Source: Pseudomonas sp. KU26590
GTDB taxonomy: Bacteria > Pseudomonadota > Gammaproteobacteria > Pseudomonadales > Pseudomonadaceae
Reading direction: 5' to 3'
Assembly: GCF_026153515.1 (NCBI RefSeq)
Contig: NZ_CP110644.1
Location: 656,501 to 720,500, forward strand
Length of the DNA stretch: 64,000 nucleotides
Made by a program: the position numbers and the translations under genes. The notes below the pieces were generated by a model. It ran no database searches and was not told the origin of the DNA. It was given only the letters and a program-made list of their open reading frames with translations. This document shows, piece after piece, positions 37,983-46,724 of this stretch; position 1 is the stretch's first letter, and every line of letters begins with the position of its first letter.

Positions 37983-38045
37983 TGAGCCGAATAAACCGCA
38001 TATTCGGCTCACCCTGTGAGCCGAATAGAATAGCTAATCGGCTCA
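37983..38045. promoter_or_regulatory. Two tandem palindromes, probable operator of the Fic gene
   Basis: Palindrome 1: TGAGCCGAATA (37983-37993), 7-bp spacer, TATTCGGCTCA (38001-38011), a perfect 11-bp inverted repeat. Palindrome 2: TGAGCCGAATA (38017-38027), 7-bp spacer, TAATCGGCTCA (38035-38045), one mismatch. The two copies are 34 bp apart, close to three helical turns. TAGAAT (38026-38031), a good -10, lies within the second copy, so occupancy would block transcription. The Fic GTG start is 19 bp downstream. The obvious candidate binder is the winged helix at the C-terminus of the Fic protein. Confidence 0.8.
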
Positions 38046-38064
38046 CACTCCTCCGAGGCGTCAG

Positions 38065-39213
38065 GTGAAACAGTCAGCAAAATGGATTTGGCAACACCCC
38101 AAATGGCCTTCCTTCTCCTGGGACGTTGAGCCGTTGGCGCCGCTGTTGCGGGCGTGCACCCAGGCGCAGGGGCAGTTGTTGGGGATGATTGGCGCGTCAG
38201 GCACCCACGCGAATGTCGAGCGCGAACTGGACGCCCTGCTGCAAAACGTCCTCACCTCATCGGCCATTGAAGGTGAGCAGCTGAATGTGGAGTCGGTGCG
38301 TTCGTCTCTGGCAAAGCGGCTCGGGCTCGCCAGCGATGAACGTGTGACGGCGCGCAGTGAAGGTCTGGCGGAACTGATGCTGGATGCCACCCAACAATAC
38401 GACGCGCCGCTGACGTCTGAACGGCTGATGCATTGGCATCAGTTGTTGTTCCCCGAGCCGAGCGCGCTGCTGGCAAACCCTATCCAGGTCGGGACGCTCA
38501 GAGGGCCTGAGCCCATGCAGGTCGTGTCCGGTCGCATCGACCAGCCCGTGGTGCATTTCGAGGCACCTGCGCACGAAGGTCTGGAGAAAAAGCTCGATGA
38601 CTTTTTCTACTGGTTCAACAGCAGCCGCGCCGATCCTACCCTTGACCCACTGATCCGCGCGGGCATCGCGCATTTCTGGTTCGTGACGCTGCACCCGTTC
38701 GACGATGGCAACGGACGTTTGACCCGCGCGATCACTGACCTTGCCATGGCCCAGGGCGAACACCAGGCCATACGCTTTTACGCCATGTCCGCCAGCATCC
38801 TTGCCCACCGTCAGCACTATTACCGGATTCTGGAGGCGACCCAGCGCGGCGGCCTGAACATCACTGAATGGCTCGTGTGGTTTTTACAGACCTTGCTCCA
38901 CACCCTGGAGCAGGCCATGCAGCGTATCCACCGGGTCTTGGCGAAGGCCAGGTTCTGGCAAGCCCACCGGGATGACGGCCTGTCTGCGGAGCAGATCAAG
39001 GTGCTCAACCGGTTGCTGAATGGCGACCTGCTGTCGGGGAAACCTGACGCGGGTTTTACCAATGGCGTCAGCGCCGCCCAATACCAGGCAGTCGCCAAAG
39101 TCAGTAAAGCCACCGCCACCCGGCATCTTCAGGACCTGTTGGAAAAGGACTGCCTGGTAAAGCTGCCTGGCGGCGGGCGCAGCACCCGCTATCAGATCAA
39201 CTGGGCGGACTAA
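38065..39213 (+). CDS. Fic/DOC family protein with DUF4172 N-terminus and C-terminal winged helix
   Basis: A 382-residue Fic protein. The N-terminal DUF4172-type block is KWIWQHPKWPSFSWDVEPL. The inhibitory motif (S/T)xxxE(G/N) occurs as SSAIEG at 65-70, N-terminal to the Fic core, so this is a class II enzyme that restrains itself. The catalytic loop is HPFDDGNGR at 210-218, complete, so AMP transfer from ATP to a target hydroxyl is expected. The C-terminal part from about 310 (GVSAAQYQAVAKVSKATATRH) looks like a winged helix. Start is GTG at 38065 after GAGG. No antitoxin gene is adjacent. Target unknown. Confidence 0.9.
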   Translation: MKQSAKWIWQHPKWPSFSWDVEPLAPLLRACTQAQGQLLGMIGASGTHANVERELDALLQNVLTSSAIEGEQLNVESVRSSLAKRLGLASDERVTARSEGLAELMLDATQQYDAPLTSERLMHWHQLLFPEPSALLANPIQVGTLRGPEPMQVVSGRIDQPVVHFEAPAHEGLEKKLDDFFYWFNSSRADPTLDPLIRAGIAHFWFVTLHPFDDGNGRLTRAITDLAMAQGEHQAIRFYAMSASILAHRQHYYRILEATQRGGLNITEWLVWFLQTLLHTLEQAMQRIHRVLAKARFWQAHRDDGLSAEQIKVLNRLLNGDLLSGKPDAGFTNGVSAAQYQAVAKVSKATATRHLQDLLEKDCLVKLPGGGRSTRYQINWAD

Positions 39214-39236
39214 TCATTACTCTCACGGTAATGATT
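39212..39236. promoter_or_regulatory. Perfect inverted repeat, candidate MdcR (LysR-type) binding site
   Basis: AATCATTAC (39212-39220), 7-bp spacer, GTAATGATT (39228-39236). The core fits the T-N11-A pattern of LysR-type regulators. Its centre is about 64 bp before the transcription start predicted from the promoter at 39252-39281, where LysR activators usually hold their recognition site. It begins inside the Fic stop codon. There is no T run, so it is not a terminator. Confidence 0.65.
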
Positions 39237-39251
39237 CATGCATTTGCTTGA

Positions 39252-39281
39252 TTGATGCCGCACCTGAACCCCTCCTAATCT
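39252..39281 (+). promoter_or_regulatory. Probable sigma-70 promoter of the mdc operon
   Basis: TTGATG (39252-39257), 18-bp spacer, TAATCT (39276-39281), 30 bp before the mdcA ATG. The fit to consensus is moderate, consistent with need for an activator. Confidence 0.5.
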
Positions 39282-39311
39282 GCCCCACGACAGCGAACTC
39301 GTGGAGTCAGC

Positions 39312-40988
39312 ATGACCACAACAACTAAACTTGACCCGCGCTGGTCGCGTCGTCGCACTGAAAAGCTGCGGCGGCTCGACCTGGTGCGTTCCTTCGCCGA
39401 TGGCGTTGTACTGCCGACTGACAAGATTGTTGCGGCGCTTGAGGCGTTGATTGCGCCGGGCGATCGCGTGGTGCTTGAAGGCAATAACCAGAAGCAGGCG
39501 GATTTCCTTTCCCGCTCACTGGTGAAGGCCGATCCCGCCAAGTTGCATGACCTGCACATGATCATGCCCAGCGTCGGCCGGGCCGAGCATCTGGACCTAT
39601 TCGAACGCGGCATTGCCCGCAAGCTGGACTTCTCTTTCGCCGGTACGCAAAGCCTGCGCATCAGCCAGTTGCTGGAAGACGGTCTGCTGGAAATCGGCGC
39701 GATTCATACCTATATCGAGCTGTATTCCCGCCTGTTGGTCGACCTGATTCCCAACGTCGTGCTCTCGGCCGGTTTCATGGCTGACCGGGCCGGCAACATC
39801 TACACCGGCGCCAGCACCGAAGACACCCCCGCCCTGATCGAACCGGCCGCCTTCAGCGATGGCATCGTCATCGTGCAGGTCAACCAGTTGGTGGATGACG
39901 TCAGCGACCTGCCGCGCGTGGACATCCCGGCGTCATGGGTCGACTTCGTGGTCGTCGCCGACAAGCCGTTCTACATCGAGCCGCTGTTCACTCGCGACCC
40001 GCGCCACATCAAGCCGGTGCACGTGCTGATGGCGATGATGGCGATTCGCGGGATCTACGAGAAACACAACGTTCAGTCCCTCAACCACGGCATCGGTTTC
40101 AACACCGCCGCGATAGAACTAATCCTGCCGACCTACGGCGAATCCCTGGGCCTGAAGGGCAAGATCTGCCGCAACTGGACGCTCAATCCGCACCCAACGC
40201 TGATCCCCGCCATCGAAAGCGGCTGGGTCGAAAGCGTGCATTGCTTCGGCACCGAACTGGGCATGGAAAACTACATTGCGGCGCGGCCCGACGTGTTCTT
40301 CACCGGCCACGATGGTTCCATGCGCTCCAACCGAATGATGTGCCAGCTGGCCGGGCAGTACGCCGTGGACCTGTTCATCGGCGCCACGCTGCAAGTGGAC
40401 GGCGACGGTCATTCCTCCACCGTCACGCGCGGACGCCTTGCCGGTTTTGGCGGCGCGCCAAATATGGGCCATGACCCGCGCGGCCGGCGTCACGCTACAC
40501 CCGCCTGGCTGGACATGCGCCAGCACAGTGGCGACGGCCCCGATGCCTATCTTGAACGCGGCAAAAAGCTCGTCGTGCAAATGGTCGAGACCTTCCAGGA
40601 AGGCGGCAAACCCACTTTCGTCGAGACGCTGGACGCCGTGGAAGTCGCGAAGAAAAGCGGCATGCCCTTGGCGCCGATCATGATCTACGGCGACGACGTC
40701 ACTCATCTGCTGACCGAAGAAGGCATCGCCTATCTGTACAAGGCGCGAACGCTGGAAGAGCGTCAGGCGCTGATCGCCGCCGTGGCGGGCGTGACCTCGA
40801 TTGGCATGCGCCACAACCCGAAAGACACCGCCCGTATGCGCCGTGAAGGGCTGATTGCGCTGCCTGAGGATTTGGGCATTCGTCGCACCGATGCCAGCCG
40901 CGAACTGCTTGCCGCCAAGAGCGTCGCCGAGCTGGTGGAATGGTCTGGCGGTTTGTACAACCCGCCTGCGAAATTCAGGAGCTGGTGA
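39312..40988 (+). CDS. mdcA: Malonate decarboxylase alpha subunit MdcA
   Basis: A 558-residue acyl carrier protein transferase. It moves malonate onto the thiol of the MdcC prosthetic group in exchange for acetate. The sequence is the full MdcA length, with the CoA-transferase-like fold visible in [44 protein letters not shown], and the C-terminal [20 protein letters not shown] plus [20 protein letters not shown]. First gene of mdcABCDEGH; its TGA overlaps the mdcB ATG by one base. Confidence 0.97.
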   Translation: MTTTTKLDPRWSRRRTEKLRRLDLVRSFADGVVLPTDKIVAALEALIAPGDRVVLEGNNQKQADFLSRSLVKADPAKLHDLHMIMPSVGRAEHLDLFERGIARKLDFSFAGTQSLRISQLLEDGLLEIGAIHTYIELYSRLLVDLIPNVVLSAGFMADRAGNIYTGASTEDTPALIEPAAFSDGIVIVQVNQLVDDVSDLPRVDIPASWVDFVVVADKPFYIEPLFTRDPRHIKPVHVLMAMMAIRGIYEKHNVQSLNHGIGFNTAAIELILPTYGESLGLKGKICRNWTLNPHPTLIPAIESGWVESVHCFGTELGMENYIAARPDVFFTGHDGSMRSNRMMCQLAGQYAVDLFIGATLQVDGDGHSSTVTRGRLAGFGGAPNMGHDPRGRRHATPAWLDMRQHSGDGPDAYLERGKKLVVQMVETFQEGGKPTFVETLDAVEVAKKSGMPLAPIMIYGDDVTHLLTEEGIAYLYKARTLEERQALIAAVAGVTSIGMRHNPKDTARMRREGLIALPEDLGIRRTDASRELLAAKSVAELVEWSGGLYNPPAKFRSW

Positions 40989-41896
40989 TGCGCGCATTCA
41001 ACGTAGCTTTCGAGGCTTTCGATGCAACGCCGAGTTCGGCCTCAGTGGCTGAGCGCCTGGCCGATCTGGCCGTGGATGCGCTGATCGACGAAGCCGACCT
41101 GTCGCCAAAACCGGCGCTGGTCGATCGTCGCAGCAGTGGCGCTCACACCGATCTGCATCTGGGTCTGATGCACGCATCAGCGATCTCGCTGTGGCCCGCG
41201 TTCAAGCAGATGGCCGACGCCGCCATTACCATCGGCGAGATCAACCCGCTGTTGCGGGAAACCATTGGCCGACTCGGTCGCGAGGGCGAAGTCGCGATGA
41301 TGCGCACCACCAACGGAGTGAACACTCACCGTGGTGCGATCTGGGCTTTGGGTTTGCTGGTCACTGCTGCAGCGCTGAATCCCGATGATTTTTCTCCAGA
41401 AGGACTCTGCCAGCGCGCAGGGCGCCTGGCATTGATCGAGGATCGTCATCAGGCCGCCAACCAGCGAAACAGCCAGAGCCATGGCCAGACCGTCGCTCAG
41501 AAATACGGCGTAACGGGTGCCCGGGAACAAGCGCAAGCGGGTTTCCCTGCCGTGACTCAAACCGGCTTGCCGCAACTCATTCGCAGCCGCGCCGCCGGCC
41601 ATGGCGAGCAGAACGCGCGACTTGATGCGCTGCTGGCGATCATGACCACGCTGTCCGACACCTGCGTGCTGTATCGCGCGGGCGAAGCAGGCCTGCACGC
41701 CATGCAACACGGCGCGCAGCGGGTGCTGGATGCTGGCGGCAGCGCGACCCTCAGCGGCCGTCGCGCGCTGAATCAGCTGGATCAGCAACTGTTGAGCCTG
41801 AACGCCTCCCCCGGCGGCGCTGCCGATCTGCTCGCCGCTTGCCTGTTTATTGATCGCCTGGAGCCTGCGCTCGGCGATGCAACGAGGAACGTCTGA
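40988..41896 (+). CDS. mdcB: Triphosphoribosyl-dephospho-CoA synthase MdcB
   Basis: A 302-residue CitG-like enzyme that makes 2'-(5''-triphosphoribosyl)-3'-dephospho-CoA, the precursor of the MdcC prosthetic group. Blocks: [20 protein letters not shown] at about 36-55, [32 protein letters not shown] with the His/Arg motif for ATP, and [18 protein letters not shown]. The ATG at 40988 overlaps the mdcA stop. Confidence 0.95.
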   Translation: MRAFNVAFEAFDATPSSASVAERLADLAVDALIDEADLSPKPALVDRRSSGAHTDLHLGLMHASAISLWPAFKQMADAAITIGEINPLLRETIGRLGREGEVAMMRTTNGVNTHRGAIWALGLLVTAAALNPDDFSPEGLCQRAGRLALIEDRHQAANQRNSQSHGQTVAQKYGVTGAREQAQAGFPAVTQTGLPQLIRSRAAGHGEQNARLDALLAIMTTLSDTCVLYRAGEAGLHAMQHGAQRVLDAGGSATLSGRRALNQLDQQLLSLNASPGGAADLLAACLFIDRLEPALGDATRNV

Positions 41897-41898
41897 TC

Positions 41899-42198
41899 AT
41901 GGAAACCCTGTCTTTTGAATTCCCTGCCGGTCAGCCGCCATTGGGTCGCGCGCTGGTAGGTTGCGTCGGTTCGGGTGATCTGGAAGTACTGCTCGAGCCG
42001 GGTCAGCCGGGCAAGCTGACGATCCAGGTGCTGACGTCGGTCAACGGCAGTTCGGCGCGCTGGGAAAACCTCTTCCAGCGCATGTTTGACGGCCAGACGC
42101 CACCGGCCATGAGCATCGACATCCACGACTTCGGCGCGACACCGGGCGTCGTTCGGCTGCGTCTGGAGCAAGGTTTCGAGGAGGTCGGTCATGACTGA
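41899..42198 (+). CDS. mdcC: Malonate decarboxylase acyl carrier protein MdcC (delta)
   Basis: A 99-residue carrier. The prosthetic group is expected on Ser25 in VGCVGSGDLEVLLEP, the conserved site in the family. Unlike fatty acid ACP it lacks a DSL motif. It holds the malonyl/acetyl group during decarboxylation by MdcD-MdcE. Two bases after mdcB, overlapping mdcD by 8 bp. Confidence 0.96.
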   Translation: METLSFEFPAGQPPLGRALVGCVGSGDLEVLLEPGQPGKLTIQVLTSVNGSSARWENLFQRMFDGQTPPAMSIDIHDFGATPGVVRLRLEQGFEEVGHD

Positions 42199-43042
42199 CA
42201 GCACGCGGCTTCTGCAGCAACACAGCTTCGTCGAACTCGGTGCCCGGCAGCGCGCGCGCGCACTGCTCGACGATGGCAGTTTTCGTGAGCTGATCGACCC
42301 CTTCGAACGCCTGGTTTCTCCTTGGTTGGTCAAGCAAGGCGTGGTGCCGCAGGCGGATGATGGCGTGGTGATCGCCAAAGGCACCGTCGATGGCAAACCG
42401 GTGGTGATCTGCGCCATCGAAGGCGGTTTTCAAGGCGGCAGCATGGGCGAAGTCGGCGGCGCCAAAATGGCCGGCGCGCTGGAACTGGCGGCAGAAGACA
42501 ACCGCAAGGGCATCCCCACCGCCGCCATCCTGCTGCTGGAAACCGGGGGCGTGCGCTTGCAGGAAGCCAACCTCGGGCTGGCGGCTATCGCCGACATCCA
42601 CGCGGCCATCGTTGATTTACGTCGTTATCAGCCGGTGATCGGCGTGGTGGCGGGCAGCGTTGGCTGCTTTGGCGGCATGTCCATTGCGGCGGCGTTGTGC
42701 AGTTATCTGGTCGTCACCCAGGAAGCGCGTCTCGGGCTGAATGGCCCGCAAGTCATCGAGCAGGAAGCCGGCATCGAAGAATACGATTCCCGCGACCGGC
42801 CCTTCATCTGGAGCCTGACCGGGGGCGAGCAACGGTTCGCCAGCGGCCTAGTGGACGCGTTTGTCGCCGATGACATCAACGCTATTCAGCAACAGGTGCA
42901 CGCGTTGTTGCACAAGGGCAAGCCCGAGCAGGAGCGCAGCAGTCGATACGCCTGGTTCCTCGAGCGGTTGTCGCAAGTGGACACGGCCCGGCAGATAGAG
43001 CCCGCTGCCGTGCGCAGCGCGTATCAAGGAGATCGGACATGA
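42191..43042 (+). CDS. mdcD: Malonyl-S-ACP decarboxylase beta subunit MdcD
   Basis: A 283-residue carboxyltransferase-fold subunit. Signature regions include GVVIAKGTVDGKPVVICAIE, GGSMGEVGGAKMAGALELA and VAGSVGCFGGMSIAAALCSY with oxyanion-hole glycines. With MdcE it decarboxylates malonyl-S-MdcC, releasing CO2. Overlaps mdcC by 8 bp and mdcE by 4 bp. Confidence 0.96.
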   Translation: MTDSTRLLQQHSFVELGARQRARALLDDGSFRELIDPFERLVSPWLVKQGVVPQADDGVVIAKGTVDGKPVVICAIEGGFQGGSMGEVGGAKMAGALELAAEDNRKGIPTAAILLLETGGVRLQEANLGLAAIADIHAAIVDLRRYQPVIGVVAGSVGCFGGMSIAAALCSYLVVTQEARLGLNGPQVIEQEAGIEEYDSRDRPFIWSLTGGEQRFASGLVDAFVADDINAIQQQVHALLHKGKPEQERSSRYAWFLERLSQVDTARQIEPAAVRSAYQGDRT

Positions 43043-43842
43043 GTGCTTACTCTCTGCGTGGATTGAACTGGTTCAATTCGCTCGCCGCGAACGCCACTGA
43101 AGTGGCGGGGCTGCCGGCGTCGGTGAAAGCAGCGGACGGCGCACTGGGTGATCGTCCGGCGCGATTCCTGGCGGTGGTCGCCGATCCAGATAACCGTTTT
43201 CCTCGTGCACAGAACGGTGAAGTCGGCCTGCTTGAAGGGTGGGGTCTGGCCCAAGCGGTGGACGGCGCCATCGAGCTGGATCGGCACAGCGATATCAAGC
43301 GCACGCTGATTGCGATCATCGACGTGCCGAGTCAGGCCTATGGCCGCCGGGAAGAAGCGCTGGGCATCCATCAAGCGCTTGCCGGTGCGGTTGACGCTTA
43401 TGCCCGGGCGCGTCTGGCCGGGCACCCGGTGATCGGGCTGCTGGTGGGCAAGGCGATGTCCGGCGCGTTTCTCGCACACGGCTATCAGGCCAATCGGCTG
43501 ATTGCCCTGCGCGATCCGGGCGTCATGGTTCACGCCATGGGCAAGGCCTCTGCGGCGCGGGTGACACTGCGCAGCGTCGAAGAACTGGAAAAGCTCGCCG
43601 CCAGCGTGCCGCCGATGGCCTATGACATCGACAGCTACGCCAGCCTCGGTTTGCTGTGGGAAACCCTGTCGGTCAGTCAGATCGAGCAGCCCACCGCGTC
43701 GGATCTCACCCTGGTGCAGGACTGTTTGATTGCCGCGATCAAAGACACCCTCGCCGGCGGCAATGACCTGAGCTCACGCCTCGGGGCGCCGAACCGCGCC
43801 GCGTCGTCGAAAGTCCGCGAGCTGTTGCGGGCGCAGTGGTAA
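43039..43842 (+). CDS. mdcE: Malonyl-S-ACP decarboxylase gamma subunit MdcE
   Basis: A 267-residue partner of MdcD, also of carboxyltransferase type: GLNWFNSLAANATEVAGLP at the N-terminus, VDVPSQAYGRREEALGIHQALAG-like block (here IDVPSQAYGRREEALGIHQA), and GHPVIGLLVGKAMSGAFLAHG. ATGA overlap with mdcD; its TAA shares bases with the mdcG ATG. Confidence 0.96.
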   Translation: MSAYSLRGLNWFNSLAANATEVAGLPASVKAADGALGDRPARFLAVVADPDNRFPRAQNGEVGLLEGWGLAQAVDGAIELDRHSDIKRTLIAIIDVPSQAYGRREEALGIHQALAGAVDAYARARLAGHPVIGLLVGKAMSGAFLAHGYQANRLIALRDPGVMVHAMGKASAARVTLRSVEELEKLAASVPPMAYDIDSYASLGLLWETLSVSQIEQPTASDLTLVQDCLIAAIKDTLAGGNDLSSRLGAPNRAASSKVRELLRAQW

Positions 43843-44468
43843 TGAGTACTTTCCAGCCGGTGCTGCCCCACGATTTGTTGTGGGGTTTTTCGGCGGCTGC
43901 GTTGCCGATCGACGCACCGGCTTGGGCGTTTGAAGCCGTTGGCCTGGGTCATCCGGTGGTGGTGCGCCGCGCCCGTGTCGCGGCTGGCCTGGTGGCGGTG
44001 GGTGTGCGGGGGCGCTCGCGGGATCAGCGCTACGCCACCCACATGAAGCTCGACGATGTGCAACGGCGCGTGCGGCCTGAAGAGTTGATCGCCATGACGC
44101 CTGACGCTGATTGGCCGGCGTTGCGCGCCTTGCAGCAGATCCGTCCCGTGATGAACGCGCTCGGCCTGCCGTGGGGCGTGGCGGGTGGCGCCGGTTTCGA
44201 GCTGGCCAGTGGCGTGCAGGTGCTGCACGCGGGTAGCGACCTCGATCTGATACTGCGCACCCCGGATTTCTTTGATCGTCAGCATGCCGCTCGTTTGGTC
44301 GAGCAGTTGGCCGGCGCGGTGTGCCGCATCGATCTTCAGCTGCAAACGCCGTTTGGCGCCGTGGCGCTGCGCGAATGGGCAGGACCGTCACGTCAGGTAC
44401 TGCTCAAAGCCGAAGACGGCGCGCGGCTTGTGGATAACCCTTGGCTGGCGCAGGCGGTCGCGGCATGA
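43842..44468 (+). CDS. mdcG: Phosphoribosyl-dephospho-CoA transferase MdcG
   Basis: A 208-residue nucleotidyltransferase-like enzyme that attaches the prosthetic group made by MdcB to Ser25 of MdcC. Family features: LPHDLLWGF near the N-terminus, WGVAGGAGFELASGVQVLHAGSD with the nucleotidyltransferase Gly-rich motif, and SDLDLILRTPDF supplying metal-binding aspartates. ATG at 43842 overlaps the mdcE stop; overlaps mdcH by 4 bp. Confidence 0.94.
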   Translation: MSTFQPVLPHDLLWGFSAAALPIDAPAWAFEAVGLGHPVVVRRARVAAGLVAVGVRGRSRDQRYATHMKLDDVQRRVRPEELIAMTPDADWPALRALQQIRPVMNALGLPWGVAGGAGFELASGVQVLHAGSDLDLILRTPDFFDRQHAARLVEQLAGAVCRIDLQLQTPFGAVALREWAGPSRQVLLKAEDGARLVDNPWLAQAVAA

Positions 44469-45400
44469 GCAGTTTCTGGGCGTTTCCCGGCCAGGGCGCG
44501 CAGCAGCCGGGCATGCTCCACGGGCTGCCGGAGCATCCCTTGGTTGAACAGTGCCTGGCGGAAGCGAGCGCTGCGCTGAACGAGGACGTCCTGACGCTGG
44601 ACACCGCCGCGGCCCTGCAATCGACGCGAGCCGTTCAGCTGTGTTTGTTGATCGCCGGCGTCGCCTGTGCGCGGGTGTTGATGGCGGATGAAAACACCCC
44701 TGACATGGTTGCGGGTTTGTCCATCGGTGCTTATCCCGCGGCGGTGATCGCGGAGGCTCTGGATTTTTCGGATGCCGTGCGTCTGGTGGCACTGCGGGGC
44801 GAGCTGATGCAAAGCGCTTATCCACAGGGCTACGGCATGACTGCGCTGATCGGGCTCGACCAACCCACGGTTGAAGGCCTGATCGCACGCATTCACAGCG
44901 TTGAGCTGCCGGTCTATCTGGCCAACATCAACGCCGATAACCAGTTCGTCATTGCCGGGCGAGACGAGGCCATGGCGGCTGTCGCTGCGCTTGCAAAAGA
45001 GCAGGGCGCTGCGGCGGCCAAGCGGCTGGCGGTCAGCGTGCCGTCCCATTGCGAGCTGCTGGCTGAGCCTGCGCGGGCGCTCGCTGATGCGTTTGCCCAT
45101 GTGGGCGTGAAAGCGCCAACGCTCAAATACCTCAGCGGCAGCACCGCGCGGCCGATGCTCAGCGCGGACAAGGTGCGCGACGATCTGGCGTTCAACATGT
45201 GCCGTGTCATCGACTGGCGCAGCACGGTGCAAACCGCGTACGAGCGCGGCGCACGCCTGCACATCGAACTGCCGCCGGGCACCGTGCTTACGGGCCTGGC
45301 GCGCCGCGTTTTCGAACAAGGATCGGCCGTCGCCTTTCAGGGCGCCCGGCTGGATACGCTCAGCGCGCTGTCGCGAGAGGAGGAACGCCGCCACTCATAA
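44465..45400 (+). CDS. mdcH: Malonyl-CoA:ACP transacylase MdcH (epsilon)
   Basis: A 311-residue FabD-like acyltransferase that primes MdcC with malonyl from malonyl-CoA. Start MSSFWAFPGQGAQQPGML. The nucleophile motif is GLSIGAYPAA (GxSxG, Ser near 84), with the His in VPSHCELLAEPARAL. Last of the enzymatic mdc genes; a 67-bp gap precedes madL. Confidence 0.94.
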   Translation: MSSFWAFPGQGAQQPGMLHGLPEHPLVEQCLAEASAALNEDVLTLDTAAALQSTRAVQLCLLIAGVACARVLMADENTPDMVAGLSIGAYPAAVIAEALDFSDAVRLVALRGELMQSAYPQGYGMTALIGLDQPTVEGLIARIHSVELPVYLANINADNQFVIAGRDEAMAAVAALAKEQGAAAAKRLAVSVPSHCELLAEPARALADAFAHVGVKAPTLKYLSGSTARPMLSADKVRDDLAFNMCRVIDWRSTVQTAYERGARLHIELPPGTVLTGLARRVFEQGSAVAFQGARLDTLSALSREEERRHS

Positions 45401-45467
45401 ACCGACTGCTGCTTTCGAAGGAACACAAAAACAACAACTTCGACGATGCAATTTGAGGATTAGAACA

Positions 45468-45902
45468 ATGGTGATTTATGGCGTGGCGTTACTCGCAATC
45501 TGCACCCTCGCGGGGGTGATTCTAGGTGATCTGCTTGGCGTGCTGCTGGGCGTCAAATCCAACGTAGGCGGCGTCGGGATTGCGATGATCCTGTTGATCT
45601 GCGCACGGCTGTTCATGCAAAAGCGCGGCGGCATGAGCGAAGGCTGTGAAATGGGCGTCGGCTTCTGGGGCGCCATGTACATCCCGGTCGTCGTGGCCAT
45701 GGCCGCTCAGCAAAACGTGGTGACGGCGCTCAAGGGCGGGCCGATCGCGGTCATCGCAGCGGTGGTGTCGGTGGTGGTCTGTGGCTGCACGATTGCGGTC
45801 ATCAGCCGGATCAACAAGGGCGAGCCACTGCCCAAAGAGGACGAACTCGCGAACCCGCTTCCGGTGATCGCGCCGACTGTTTCCCCAGCAGGAGGCCGCT
45901 GA
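45468..45902 (+). CDS. madL: Malonate transporter subunit MadL
   Basis: A 144-residue membrane protein with four TM helices. MadL and MadM together form a sodium-dependent malonate importer, first described in Malonomonas rubra. Visible: MVIYGVALLAICTLAGVILG (TM1), LLGVKSNVGGVGIAMILLIC (TM2), YIPVVVAMAAQQNVVTALKG and IAVIAAVVSVVVCGCTIAVI (TM3-4). A GAGGATTAG stretch precedes the ATG. madM follows one base after the stop. Confidence 0.93.
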   Translation: MVIYGVALLAICTLAGVILGDLLGVLLGVKSNVGGVGIAMILLICARLFMQKRGGMSEGCEMGVGFWGAMYIPVVVAMAAQQNVVTALKGGPIAVIAAVVSVVVCGCTIAVISRINKGEPLPKEDELANPLPVIAPTVSPAGGR

Positions 45903-45903
45903 T

Positions 45904-46668
45904 ATGTGGGAGCTCATTCAGAAAGACCTGATCAGCCAGGGCCTGGTCACCGCGTTTGCGGTCGTGGGCGTGGTGATGTGGATTTCCGTGGTGCTGTCCA
46001 AGCGCCTGACGTTCGGGCGCATTCATGGTTCGGCCATTGCGATCGTAATTGGCCTGGTGCTGGCGTGGGTAGGCGGCACGATGACCGGCGGCCAGAAAGG
46101 GCTGGCGGACCTGGCGTTGTTCTCCGGGATCGGCCTGATGGGCGGGTCGATGCTGCGTGATTTCGCCATCGTCGCCACGGCCTTCGAAGTGCAGGCCACC
46201 GAAGCGAAAAAGGCTGGCTGGGTCGGCGCGTTCTCGCTGCTGCTCGGCACATTGCTGCCGTTCATCGTCGGTTGCTGCGTGGCGTATGCCTTCGGCTATC
46301 GCGACGCCGTGAGCATCACCACCATTGGCGCGGGCGCGGTGACGTACATCGTCGGGCCGGTGACCGGTGCAGCGCTGGGCGCGAGCTCGGATGTGATGGC
46401 GCTGTCGATTGCGACTGGTTTGATCAAGGCCATTCTGGTCATGGTTGGCACCCCGATGGCCGCGCGCTGGATGGGGCTGGATAACCCGCGTTCGGCAATG
46501 GTGTTCGGCGGTCTGGCCGGCACCGTGAGCGGCGTGACGGCCGGGTTGGCGGCGACGGATCGACGGCTGGTGCCTTACGGCGCACTGACGGCGACGTTCC
46601 ACACCGGACTGGGCTGCCTGCTGGGGCCGTCGCTGCTGTACTTCATCGTGCGCGGAATTTTGGGCTGA
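45904..46668 (+). CDS. madM: Malonate transporter subunit MadM
   Basis: A 254-residue membrane protein with seven or so TM segments, MadL's partner. Conserved glycine-rich loops: KRLTFGRIHGSAIAIVIGLVLAW-type N-terminal region (KRLTFGRIHGSAIAI), LADLALFSGIGLMGGSMLRD, TTIGAGAVTYIVGPVTGAAL and FGGLAGTVSGVTAGLAATD. Ends the operon; the REPIN array starts 57 bp later. No terminator other than the REPIN hairpins is visible. Confidence 0.94.
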   Translation: MWELIQKDLISQGLVTAFAVVGVVMWISVVLSKRLTFGRIHGSAIAIVIGLVLAWVGGTMTGGQKGLADLALFSGIGLMGGSMLRDFAIVATAFEVQATEAKKAGWVGAFSLLLGTLLPFIVGCCVAYAFGYRDAVSITTIGAGAVTYIVGPVTGAALGASSDVMALSIATGLIKAILVMVGTPMAARWMGLDNPRSAMVFGGLAGTVSGVTAGLAATDRRLVPYGALTATFHTGLGCLLGPSLLYFIVRGILG

Positions 46669-46724
46669 GGCTTCTGAGTGCGCGGCGTGTTTTCGCCGCA
46701 ATTCCTAAGGTCAAACCCGGACGA

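Noticed and set aside
38065-39213. Fic toxin of a toxin-antitoxin pair
   Set aside because: The inhibitory SSAIEG motif is in the same polypeptide and no small antitoxin gene flanks it.
39212-39236. Terminator of the Fic gene
   Set aside because: The inverted repeat is AT-rich, overlaps the stop codon and has no T run; its position fits a regulator site better.
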